NCBI GenBank assembly: GCA_964386915.1
Contig: CAYLUQ010000023.1
Span: 1-17,516 of the forward strand
Length of the DNA: 17,516 nt
DNA from: JADHMP01 sp964386915
Lineage (GTDB): Bacteria; Bacteroidota; Bacteroidia; Flavobacteriales; Flavobacteriaceae
Direction: 5' to 3'
Below are positions 1 through 6,755 of this stretch, piece after piece. Below the pieces are notes generated by a model. The model was not told where the DNA came from. It did no database searches and was given only the letters and a program-made list of their open reading frames with translations. Made by a program: the position numbers and the translations under genes. How positions within the stretch are numbered: the first letter of the stretch is position 1; every line of letters begins with the position of its first letter.

Positions 1-53
1 AGAGCATCTCCCTTTTAAGGAGAGGGTCCTGGGTTCGAGCCCCAGCCAAGTCA
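1..53 (+). tRNA. tRNA-Lys(UUU), 5' end cut off by the window
   Basis: The 3' two thirds of a tRNA. The anticodon stem is TCTCC (7-11) with GGAGA (19-23), around the loop CTTTTAA whose anticodon TTT lies at 14-16, giving lysine. The T arm is CTGGG (29-33), loop TTCGAGC, CCCAG (41-45). The 3' acceptor strand is 46-52 with discriminator A53, and CCA is not encoded. The D-stem 3' strand GAGC is at 2-5; the 5' acceptor strand is outside the window. A tRNA-Leu follows 8 bp downstream, so the two are probably co-transcribed. Confidence 0.93.
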
Positions 54-61
54 CTTCTTTT

Positions 62-146
62 GCGCACGTGGCGGAATTGGTAGACGCGCTAGGTTGAGGG
101 CCTAGTGGGAGTTCATCCTGTGGAAGTTCGAATCTTCTCGTGCGCA
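62..146 (+). tRNA. tRNA-Leu(GAG)
   Basis: A complete class II tRNA. Acceptor strands GCGCACG (62-68) and CGTGCGC (139-145) pair perfectly, with discriminator A146 and no encoded CCA. The anticodon stem CTAGG (89-93)/CCTAG (101-105) encloses loop TTGAGGG with anticodon GAG at 96-98, reading CUC/CUU leucine codons. The long variable arm after position 105 is typical of leucine tRNAs, and a TTCGAAT T-loop is present. Confidence 0.96.
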
Positions 147-147
147 C

Positions 148-179
148 TTTCCAAGTTATGGTATTTTTTTCTATATTTG
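148..179 (+). promoter_or_regulatory. Bacteroidota-type promoter of the MerR regulator gene
   Basis: TATATTTG at 172-179 matches the -7 consensus TAnnTTTG exactly. A degraded -33 element (TTTC, 148-151) lies 20 bp upstream. Transcription would start near 183-186, leaving a leader of about 25 nt before the ATG at 209. The -33 mismatch lowers confidence. Confidence 0.45.
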
Positions 180-208
180 TTTAAGTTTTTTATAGATGAT
201 TTAGACAT

Positions 209-1132
209 ATGAAGAGGGTAAAGAGCACGTTTTCTATTAAAAATTTAGAAAACATTACAGGAATTAAAGCGCATACGCTAAGAATTTGGGAGAAAAGATA
301 TAACCTTCTCCACCCCGAAAGAACCGATACCAACATTAGACGTTATAGCTTAGAAAGCTTAAAAAAACTTCTCAATATAACGCTTCTTTATAACCAAGGT
401 TTTAAGATTTCCAAAATTGCACAGTTGGATGAAAATGAGATTCCAATTTTAGTGCGCGACATTGCTTTAAAATATTCATCAGAACAAATTTCAATTAATG
501 CCTTGAAACTGGCTATGGTCAATTTTGACACCGTGCTGTTTGATGTGACCTTTGAGGAGTTAAAAAAGCAATATGATTTTGGCTTTATCTTCATCAACAT
601 TTTTATGCCTTTGATGCGTGAGCTTGGAATTTTATGGCAAACGGGTGCTATTTCACCGTCGCATGAACATTTTATTACCAACCTTGTTAAGCAAAAGATA
701 CATACTCAAACAGAATTGGCTCAGCGAGATCAAACCACCCAACAAAATGACAAAATTTTTGTGCTCTATTTGCCAGAAAATGAAATTCACGAGCTTGGAA
801 TTCTCTTCCTAAACTATCATATTCTCTCCAAGGGCTATAAAACCATCTTTTTAGGACAATCACTTCCAACCGAAAGTTTAGAAACACTCTTTACCTTTAG
901 CACAGGACTTAATTTTGTGACCTACCTCACTGTTGAGCCTAACAAAAATGAAATTATGGACTATTTGTCCGATTTCCATCAACGTATTTTAAAAGAAAGT
1001 GATTCCAAATTATTAATCTTTGGTCCTCTTCAAGTAGAAATAGATTTAAGTAAAATGCCCGATAAAATTGAATTATTTAGATCTATTGATGCCTTTAATG
1101 TTCGCTATTTTCAAGAAAACATTTTTGTATAA
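209..1132 (+). CDS. MerR-family regulator with CarH-type cobalamin-binding domain
   Basis: A 307-residue cytoplasmic transcription factor. Residues 8-75 form a MerR winged-helix DNA-binding domain (TLRIWEKRY at 23-31, followed by an RRYS segment). Residues about 90-165 fit the helical cap of B12-binding regulators, and 180-305 fit the Rossmann-like cobalamin domain. The CarH/LitR light-sensor signature W-x9-E-H is present (W143, E153, H154), and so is the lower-ligand motif E-x-H-x-x-G (E192, H194, G197). In Thermus CarH a histidine follows the tryptophan and caps cobalt after illumination; here that residue is Q144. The position directly upstream of crtB-crtZ suggests control of carotenoid genes, as for CarH/CarA/LitR. 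The MerR and B12-domain assignments are firm; actual cobalamin binding and light response are inferred. ATG start, about 30 nt after a -7 promoter element. Confidence 0.88.
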   Translation: MKRVKSTFSIKNLENITGIKAHTLRIWEKRYNLLHPERTDTNIRRYSLESLKKLLNITLLYNQGFKISKIAQLDENEIPILVRDIALKYSSEQISINALKLAMVNFDTVLFDVTFEELKKQYDFGFIFINIFMPLMRELGILWQTGAISPSHEHFITNLVKQKIHTQTELAQRDQTTQQNDKIFVLYLPENEIHELGILFLNYHILSKGYKTIFLGQSLPTESLETLFTFSTGLNFVTYLTVEPNKNEIMDYLSDFHQRILKESDSKLLIFGPLQVEIDLSKMPDKIELFRSIDAFNVRYFQENIFV

Positions 1133-1221
1133 ATCTACTTCTAGCGTTTAAGGTTCCGTGTTTTTGTTTAACTTTACAGGAATATTCTTACACTATATTT
1201 TTTATTTAAGAACAAAACACT

Positions 1222-2061
1222 ATGAAAGCATTATTTGATGAAGTTAGTCAAAATTGCAGTAAATCGGTAACCCAACGCTACAGTACCTCTTTTTCGTTAG
1301 CCACCAAAATGTTGGCTCCCTCCATACGCAACCACATCTATAATATTTATGGTTTTGTGCGCTTTGCAGATGAAATTGTGGATAGTTTTCACGACTATCC
1401 CAAAACAGCTCTTTTGAATCGTTTTGAAGAAGATCTTTATTTGGCCTTAGAACAACGCATAAGCCTCAATCCTATTTTAAACTCCTTTCAACAAACCGTG
1501 CATCAATTTGATATTGATCATGAATTAATAGCTGCTTTTCTAAAAAGCATGCGTTGGGACTTAGACAAAAGTAACTACAACAGCACCGAAGACTTCAAAC
1601 AATATATATATGGTTCTGCCGATGTGGTAGGCCTCATGTGTCTAAAAGTATTTGTGAAGGGAGATGCTGCAAAATATGCTGCCTTGACCCCAGCTGCTAT
1701 GGCGCTGGGCTCTGCCTTTCAAAAAGTGAATTTTTTAAGAGACTTAAAGGCCGATCTTGAAAACCTAGAACGATCCTATTTTCCGAGTGTTGATTTCACT
1801 CAATTTGATGAAGCCACCAAGCATATCATCATTAAAGAAATTGAAGAAGATTTTAAAAACGCCTATATTGGCATTTTTCAATTGCCGCATGAAGCCCGCT
1901 TTGGGGTATACACGGCCTATAAATACTACACGGTTTTGTTAAACAAATTGAAACGCATTCCCTCTGTGCACATTACCAATGCACGAGTACGTGTGCCCAA
2001 CTATCAAAAAATGGGAGTGTTGGCGCAATCTTATATTAAGTTTAGATTTAATTTACTTTAG
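1222..2061 (+). CDS. crtB: phytoene synthase (squalene/phytoene synthase family)
   Basis: A 279-residue enzyme that condenses two geranylgeranyl diphosphates to phytoene, the first committed step of C40 carotenoid synthesis. Both aspartate-rich magnesium/diphosphate motifs are intact: D50-E-I-V-D54 within the FVRFADEIVD segment, and D174-x3-D178 within NFLRDLKADLE. The Y-x-Y-G-S-A-D-V-V-G segment (128-137) is also typical. The length is normal for the flavobacterial family. ATG start at 1222, 89 bp after the MerR gene; I see no good consensus promoter in that gap. crtZ begins 3 bp after its stop, so the two are surely one transcript. The desaturase gene crtI, often found beside crtB in this group, is not next to it. 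Confidence 0.95.
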   Translation: MKALFDEVSQNCSKSVTQRYSTSFSLATKMLAPSIRNHIYNIYGFVRFADEIVDSFHDYPKTALLNRFEEDLYLALEQRISLNPILNSFQQTVHQFDIDHELIAAFLKSMRWDLDKSNYNSTEDFKQYIYGSADVVGLMCLKVFVKGDAAKYAALTPAAMALGSAFQKVNFLRDLKADLENLERSYFPSVDFTQFDEATKHIIIKEIEEDFKNAYIGIFQLPHEARFGVYTAYKYYTVLLNKLKRIPSVHITNARVRVPNYQKMGVLAQSYIKFRFNLL

Positions 2062-2064
2062 TTT

Positions 2065-2511
2065 ATGAATACTGCTCTCTGGATCTTAATTTTTCTAACT
2101 ACCTTTTGTTTTATGGAATTTATGGCCTGGTTTTCCCATAAATATATCATGCACGGTTTTTTATGGTCACTTCATCGTGATCATCATAAAAAAGACCATA
2201 AATCTTGGTTTGAACGGAATGACTTTTTTTTCATTTTTTATGCAGTCATCAGCACCGGATTTGTGATGCTTTGGGGAGAAGGCTACCTCTGGGCAGGACT
2301 GCCCATTGGCCTTGGCATTTTTGTTTATGGTATAACCTACTTTTTGGTTCACGACATCTTCATTCACCAACGCTTTAAGCTTTTCCGCAACATAGACAAT
2401 CGCTATGCCCGTGGAATTCGTAGAGCGCATAAAATGCACCATAAAAATATTCACAAACAAGACGGCGAATGTTTTGGCATGCTGTGGGTGCCACCCAAAT
2501 ATTTTAAGTAA
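2065..2511 (+). CDS. crtZ: beta-carotene hydroxylase (fatty acid hydroxylase superfamily)
   Basis: A 148-residue membrane diiron hydroxylase that adds 3-hydroxyl groups to beta-ionone rings, converting beta-carotene to zeaxanthin. The histidine clusters that bind iron are complete: H25-x4-H30, H37-x2-H40-H41, H96-x4-H101, and H122-x2-H125-H126 with H130. The hydrophobic stretches around 3-22, 53-70 and 76-95 fit a membrane-embedded enzyme. ATG start 3 bp after the crtB stop, consistent with coupled translation. Its TAA stop directly abuts the stop codon of the convergent gene with no base in between. A lycopene cyclase (crtY) often follows crtZ in related genomes but is absent here. Confidence 0.94.
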   Translation: MNTALWILIFLTTFCFMEFMAWFSHKYIMHGFLWSLHRDHHKKDHKSWFERNDFFFIFYAVISTGFVMLWGEGYLWAGLPIGLGIFVYGITYFLVHDIFIHQRFKLFRNIDNRYARGIRRAHKMHHKNIHKQDGECFGMLWVPPKYFK

Positions 2512-3909
2512 CTATTGCTTTAGCCAGTTGTTTTCAAAGCTACAGTTTTTGCTGTCTTTGTTCACATTCACATAAGTGTCTTCAATTTTTTCTTGCATCC
2601 ACTCTGTGATGGTTTTGAGTTGCTTTTCCTTAAGGGCTAATTCTTTAATTTTAGGGTAGTCTTGACTGTAGTCTGCAACGTGTTCATCAAAACGATTGCT
2701 CACCATTAAGATTTTATATTTAGACAAACCAGAGGGGTCTTCTTCTAACAAGGGTGCGGAAATTTCTAAATCCTTTAAATTTCGTATTTGACTATATAAA
2801 ACGGGGTCTAAATTAGTGAGTTCAAATTTTGTATCCCCCGTTGTCGGATTTATCAAAACCCCACCGTTGAAACGGGTTTCTTTTTCATCCGAAAATTGGT
2901 AGGCTGCCTCTTTAAACGTGATTTCATTATCGTTTATTCGAACCCGCAGGCTGTCCAATTTTTGTTTAGCTTCCAATAGCTGAGAAGGTTCAATTTTGGG
3001 GGTTAATAAAATATGGCGTACATCAATTTCTTGTCCTCTAATTTTATCTAACTGAATGATATGCCAGCCAAAATCTGTTTTAAAAGGCTCTGATATTTCT
3101 CCCTCTTGTAGGGCAAAAGCCACATCGCGGAATTCTTTGACCATGCGAGGCTTTTTACGATGTAAGGTATATTTTCCTCCATTGGCTCTAGAACCTGGGT
3201 CTTGTGAATATAATATTGCTTTGGAAGCAAAACTCAACCCGCGTTCCAAAACATCTTCACGAAACAATTTAAGTTGGTTAATGATACGTTCCCGTTCGCT
3301 TTCTGTTACTTTGGGTTCTACAACGATTTGTGAAATTTCCAATTCGGTGCCAAAAACGGGACGCTCCATAGGGGGAATAGATTCATAGAAATGGCGCACT
3401 TCTTCGGGGGTAATTTCTACCCCTTCAACAATTTTGCTTTGCATTAAGCCAGACAGTTGCTGCACTTTGTTTATTTCAAAAATTTCCTGCCGCAAGGTGG
3501 CTTCATCTTCTTTGTTATAATATTCTAAAACCTTTTCTATGCTGCCCAATTGTTGGGTAAAATTTTCTATCACTTGATCGACCCTATTGTAGATATCTCC
3601 TTCATTAATTTCAAGACTATCTTGAACAGCATGATGCGCATAGAGTTTATCTTCCATGAGTTTTCCTAACAATTGACAACGGGTAACTTCTCTAGTAGAA
3701 AATCCTTGCGATTCCATTTCGATAAGCATTTTGTCTATGTCAGATTCCAGTATCACATAATCTCCAACCACAGCGGCCACGCCATCTATTTTAATTCGAT
3801 TTGCATTTTGAAGGCTCTGCCCTTTTATTGAAGGTCCCCAAAACAAATGTACCATGAGGAACAGCAAAGGGAGGTTAGTAAGTCTCAAATTTTTTAGTTT
3901 GTATAGCAT
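2512..3909 (-). CDS. SurA-like periplasmic peptidyl-prolyl isomerase with two parvulin domains
   Basis: A 465-residue predicted periplasmic chaperone/isomerase for outer-membrane protein folding. From the ATG at 3909 it has an N-terminal signal sequence ending about at the IKGQS segment, a SurA_N region (about 35-170), a first parvulin domain (about 180-290) with the family patterns S-Q-D-P-G-S-x3-G-G and F-G-W-H-I-I-Q-L, and a second, more divergent one (about 292-405) opening with V-R-H-I-L-L. The open frame extends upstream to a TTG at 3930, but the ATG at 3909 gives the better signal peptide. It overlaps the upstream gene by 35 bp, so translational coupling is likely. The two-parvulin layout matches SurA; which substrates it serves is not shown by the sequence. 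Confidence 0.88.
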   Translation of the reverse strand: MLYKLKNLRLTNLPLLFLMVHLFWGPSIKGQSLQNANRIKIDGVAAVVGDYVILESDIDKMLIEMESQGFSTREVTRCQLLGKLMEDKLYAHHAVQDSLEINEGDIYNRVDQVIENFTQQLGSIEKVLEYYNKEDEATLRQEIFEINKVQQLSGLMQSKIVEGVEITPEEVRHFYESIPPMERPVFGTELEISQIVVEPKVTESERERIINQLKLFREDVLERGLSFASKAILYSQDPGSRANGGKYTLHRKKPRMVKEFRDVAFALQEGEISEPFKTDFGWHIIQLDKIRGQEIDVRHILLTPKIEPSQLLEAKQKLDSLRVRINDNEITFKEAAYQFSDEKETRFNGGVLINPTTGDTKFELTNLDPVLYSQIRNLKDLEISAPLLEEDPSGLSKYKILMVSNRFDEHVADYSQDYPKIKELALKEKQLKTITEWMQEKIEDTYVNVNKDSKNCSFENNWLKQ

Positions 3910-4714
3910 CTCGCAAAAGGTCTTTTTCAAATTCTTTTAAAAAATTCTGTTTTCGTTGATTTAAAATGATACTTCCAATTGTGGATTTGACATGGGCCAA
4001 GGGGGCCATATCACCACTGGCTTTAAAATCCAAAAAGCGAAACAAATATAAGTCTAATGGCTCTTCAACCTCAAAATTTGTCTCCCTTTTTAAGTAATCT
4101 TTAAGATTTTCATTCGTTAAAAAAGGAAGTTTATCGAATAATTCGGTTTCTGAAATCCACAAACTGTCTTTTAAACTGTAGCGTGTGAATTGAAAAGAGA
4201 GTGAATCTAAAAAATTGAGATCTGGCAACGTGAACTTTTCAAAGCGTTGCTTGATGGCCTCAATCTGAACGTTATTGATAGGTAAAACCAAATATTGAAC
4301 CTGATAGAGTGGCTTGTTTAGCAGAAATAGCTTGTTGTTTTCGGTATAGAAAGCTTCAATATTCTCTTGAAGCACAAGAGTATCTAGGCCAGATGAAACC
4401 ATTTTTTCTTTATAGGTAGCATTAAAAAGGTCGTATTTATAGGACTCAATTAACTTTTCCAATTGAGCAACATCGGTTTCTGATAGGTTGATTTTAGCTT
4501 GTTGATAGAGAATTCTCTTTTTGGCCCAATCGTTTATCACTGCATTGGCTTTTTGCGCGCTGTCAGCCTTGGAGCTATATTCTCCAAGAAGGAGGGTTAG
4601 CTCTGATTGATATAAATATTCATTGCCCACGCGTGCAACTACATCTTCTTGTTCAGCAAGCCGCTCACAGGCCACTCCTAATAACAGCAATACACCCAGC
4701 AAACCCATCTTCAT
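3875..4714 (-). CDS. SurA/PpiC-related lipoprotein, putative folding factor
   Basis: A 279-residue predicted lipoprotein. A short signal sequence ends in lipobox L-G-V-A-C, with C16 as the lipidation site when the start is the ATG at 4714. The open frame continues to a TTG at 4759 (294 residues), but that would put a 17-residue tail before the hydrophobic core, so I prefer the ATG. The segment after the cysteine (VVARVGNEYLYQSEL) resembles the opening of the SurA N-terminal domain, followed by helices. I see no parvulin catalytic domain, so it may be a chaperone rather than an isomerase. It is first in a two-gene operon, overlapping the two-parvulin SurA-like gene by 35 bp. Envelope protein folding is inferred from this pairing. 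Confidence 0.8.
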   Translation of the reverse strand: MKMGLLGVLLLLGVACERLAEQEDVVARVGNEYLYQSELTLLLGEYSSKADSAQKANAVINDWAKKRILYQQAKINLSETDVAQLEKLIESYKYDLFNATYKEKMVSSGLDTLVLQENIEAFYTENNKLFLLNKPLYQVQYLVLPINNVQIEAIKQRFEKFTLPDLNFLDSLSFQFTRYSLKDSLWISETELFDKLPFLTNENLKDYLKRETNFEVEEPLDLYLFRFLDFKASGDMAPLAHVKSTIGSIILNQRKQNFLKEFEKDLLRDAIQTKKFETY

Positions 4715-4816
4715 GGCTGGAACCACATTTTTAGAAATTAAGGTTATTAACAATTTCAAATTTCTTTTGATAACTTACCTAATTAACTGCATAACAAACA
4801 ATTAATTTTTAATTAC

Positions 4817-4848
4817 TTTGTTAATATCGCAATTTTATTGTATCTTTG
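4817..4848 (+). promoter_or_regulatory. consensus Bacteroidota promoter
   Basis: TTTG at 4817-4820 and TATCTTTG at 4841-4848 are separated by 20 bp, a full match to the -33/-7 consensus. Transcription would begin near 4852-4855. This excludes the in-frame TTG at 4846, which lies within the -7 element, and points to the TTG at 4864 as the real start of the following gene. Confidence 0.72.
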
Positions 4849-4863
4849 GTTAAAATAATTGTA

Positions 4864-5187
4864 TTGAAACATACACTATTATTTTTATTAACTTTTATAT
4901 TATTACACCTTCCAGCAGAAGGCAAGGCCAAACTCCCCCCTAATTCAAGCACTTTTTTTCAACCTGAAGTTGCACTTTATTTTAAACTAGGTACACTTCA
5001 TATTGAAGGTTTTGATGGTGCTGGAACAATTCAAATATATTCAATCATTGGCAATTTGATTCACCATGCCGAGGTTCAGGAATTTAGAAACTTTAAGTTG
5101 CCCATTCATTTGGAAGATAAACAAATGTATATCATTCGAATAGAAACGGAGGCCCAAAAAAAGACCTTTAAAATCGTTACTTCCTAA
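4864..5187 (+). CDS. small secreted protein resembling an isolated type IX sorting-type domain
   Basis: 107 residues from a TTG start. An N-terminal signal sequence (MKHTLLFLLTFILL, ending near PAEGKA) is followed by about 80 residues. The second half follows the pattern of the C-terminal type A sorting domain of type IX secretion: I-Q-I-Y-S-I-I-G-N-L-I, then a hydrophobic turn, M-Y-I-I-R-I and a terminal K-T-F-K-I-V. No cargo domain precedes it. No ATG is available before the domain, and the promoter at 4817-4848 rules out the TTG at 4846. The leader would be only about 10 nt. The stop is 4 bp from the convergent guaB stop. The resemblance is by eye; it could instead be a small beta-sandwich envelope protein of unknown function. 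Confidence 0.65.
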   Translation: MKHTLLFLLTFILLHLPAEGKAKLPPNSSTFFQPEVALYFKLGTLHIEGFDGAGTIQIYSIIGNLIHHAEVQEFRNFKLPIHLEDKQMYIIRIETEAQKKTFKIVTS

Positions 5188-5191
5188 AACC

Positions 5192-6658
5192 CTATCGACT
5201 GTAGTTAGGTGCTTCTTTTATGATGCTAACCGTATGCGGATGACTTTCTTTAAGACCCGCAGAAGTAATACTCACAAAACGCCCTTTTTCTTGAAGGGTT
5301 TTAATATCCTTTGCACCACAATATCCCATTCCGGCTCTTAATCCTCCAATAAATTGATGCACACTTTCTTCTAAATTGCCTTTATAGGGAACACGACCCA
5401 CAATGCCTTCTGGCACTAATTTATTGATATCGGCTTCTACATCTTGAAAATAGCGGTCTTTACTTCCGCTTCGCATGGCTTCAACAGAACCCATTCCTCT
5501 ATAGGTCTTATATTTTCTTCCTTCATAGATAATGGTTTCTCCGGGCGATTCTTTGGTACCAGCCAAAAGAGACCCTAACATAACAGCATCAGCGCCTGCT
5601 GCAATGGCTTTGGGTATGTCGCCGGTATATTTAATTCCCCCGTCGGCAATGATTGGCACTTCAGCATTTTGTATGGCTTTGCGCACTTCCATTAGAGCTG
5701 ATAACTGAGGAAAACCCACTCCAGCAATAATACGAGTAGTACAAATAGAGCCTGGGCCAATACCTACTTTTAGGGCATCTGCCCCTAAATCCAGTAAATA
5801 TTTGGCTGCTTCAACAGTAGCAATATTGCCTACAATGATGTCTAAATCAGGAAAACCATTTCGTATTTCTTTAAACACGCCAGCCACACCCTTAGAATGC
5901 CCGTGAGCCGTATCAATCACCACGGCATCAACTCCGGCCTCATTCAATCGCTTGACCCGTTCAAAGGCATCGGCCGTCACGCCAATGGCAGCTGCAACAC
6001 ACAATCTTCCGTAATTATCCTTATTGGCATTGGGTTTTTTTGAATGTTTTGAAATATCTCTAAAAGTGATGAGGCCCACCAAAACATTTTCTTTATTAAC
6101 CACCGGTAATTTCTCAATTTTATGTTTTTGAAGAATGGCTTCGGCATCTTGAAGTGAAGTACCTTCTTCAACAGTAATGAGATTTTGGGCTGTCATCACC
6201 TCTTTTATAGAGCGATTGTCTTTGTTTTCAAAGCGCAAATCGCGATTGGTGACAATACCCACTAACTTTTTTTGTTCGTCAACAATAGGAATACCACCGA
6301 TCTTATATTGGTTCATGTTTTGTTCCGCCTCATGAATAGTAGCGGTATGCAATAAGGTTACAGGGTCTAAAATCATGCCTGACTCAGAGCGCTTCACCAT
6401 ACGTACTTCATTGGCCTGCTCTTCTATGGTCATGTTTTTATGAATGACCCCTATGCCTCCTTCGCGGGCAATGGCAATGGCCATTTTGCTCTCGGTAACC
6501 GTATCCATTGCAGCAGAAATAATGGGGGTATTTAGTCCAATATTGCGGCTAAATCGAGACCGAATATCGACTTCACGAGGTAATACTTCAGAATAATCTG
6601 GAATTAGTAATACGTCTTCATAGGTGAGACCTTGCCCGAAAAATTTGTTGGAATCCAT
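5192..6658 (-). CDS. guaB: IMP dehydrogenase
   Basis: A 488-residue cytoplasmic enzyme oxidising IMP to XMP with NAD+, the committed step of GMP synthesis. The TIM barrel begins at residue 10 (LTYEDVLLIP) and is interrupted by a pair of CBS domains (about 96-205) that usually bind adenine or guanine nucleotides as an allosteric module. The catalytic loop G-P-G-S-I-C-T-T-R contains C306, and the flap segment YRGMGS is present further on. Full length for the family. ATG at 6658. It is transcribed alone: the downstream neighbour is convergent, 4 bp away, and the upstream gene ends about 100 bp before it. Its leader has a perfect -7 element and a 10-bp inverted repeat, listed separately. Confidence 0.97.
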   Translation of the reverse strand: MDSNKFFGQGLTYEDVLLIPDYSEVLPREVDIRSRFSRNIGLNTPIISAAMDTVTESKMAIAIAREGGIGVIHKNMTIEEQANEVRMVKRSESGMILDPVTLLHTATIHEAEQNMNQYKIGGIPIVDEQKKLVGIVTNRDLRFENKDNRSIKEVMTAQNLITVEEGTSLQDAEAILQKHKIEKLPVVNKENVLVGLITFRDISKHSKKPNANKDNYGRLCVAAAIGVTADAFERVKRLNEAGVDAVVIDTAHGHSKGVAGVFKEIRNGFPDLDIIVGNIATVEAAKYLLDLGADALKVGIGPGSICTTRIIAGVGFPQLSALMEVRKAIQNAEVPIIADGGIKYTGDIPKAIAAGADAVMLGSLLAGTKESPGETIIYEGRKYKTYRGMGSVEAMRSGSKDRYFQDVEADINKLVPEGIVGRVPYKGNLEESVHQFIGGLRAGMGYCGAKDIKTLQEKGRFVSITSAGLKESHPHTVSIIKEAPNYSR

Positions 6659-6660
6659 GC

Positions 6661-6696
6661 TGCAATTAATTTAACGATTAATTGCATGCAAATATA
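6661..6696 (-). promoter_or_regulatory. guaB -7 element and leader inverted repeat
   Basis: On the minus strand TATATTTG (6696-6689) matches the -7 consensus TAnnTTTG, though no clear TTTG lies 20 bp upstream. Immediately after it are perfect 10-bp arms TGCAATTAAT (6661-6670 on +) and ATTAATTGCA (6677-6686) with a 6-bp spacer. Transcription would start near 6683-6685, so the mRNA would begin with this hairpin, ending 2 bases before the ATG. It could act as an RNA structure at the 5' end or as an operator over the start site. Confidence 0.5.
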
Positions 6697-6755
6697 AGAA
6701 GAAAATCAGCTTGGATGCCTTTTCGCCTTGAATTTAAATTGGATACTGCTTTCCC

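Noticed and set aside
1..146. tRNA pair as an integration site for a mobile element
   Set aside because: No integrase, no repeated tRNA 3' end and no mobile genes in the window.
388..887. Minus-strand open frames of 97 and 66 codons
   Set aside because: They lie wholly inside the MerR regulator gene, and their proteins look like reverse-strand readings with no recognisable motif.
1160..1201. Separate promoter for crtB
   Set aside because: TATATTTT at 1194-1201 and the TTG at 1164-1166 are about 27 bp apart, too far for the consensus; the other candidate, TAACTTTA, lacks the G and a -33 partner.
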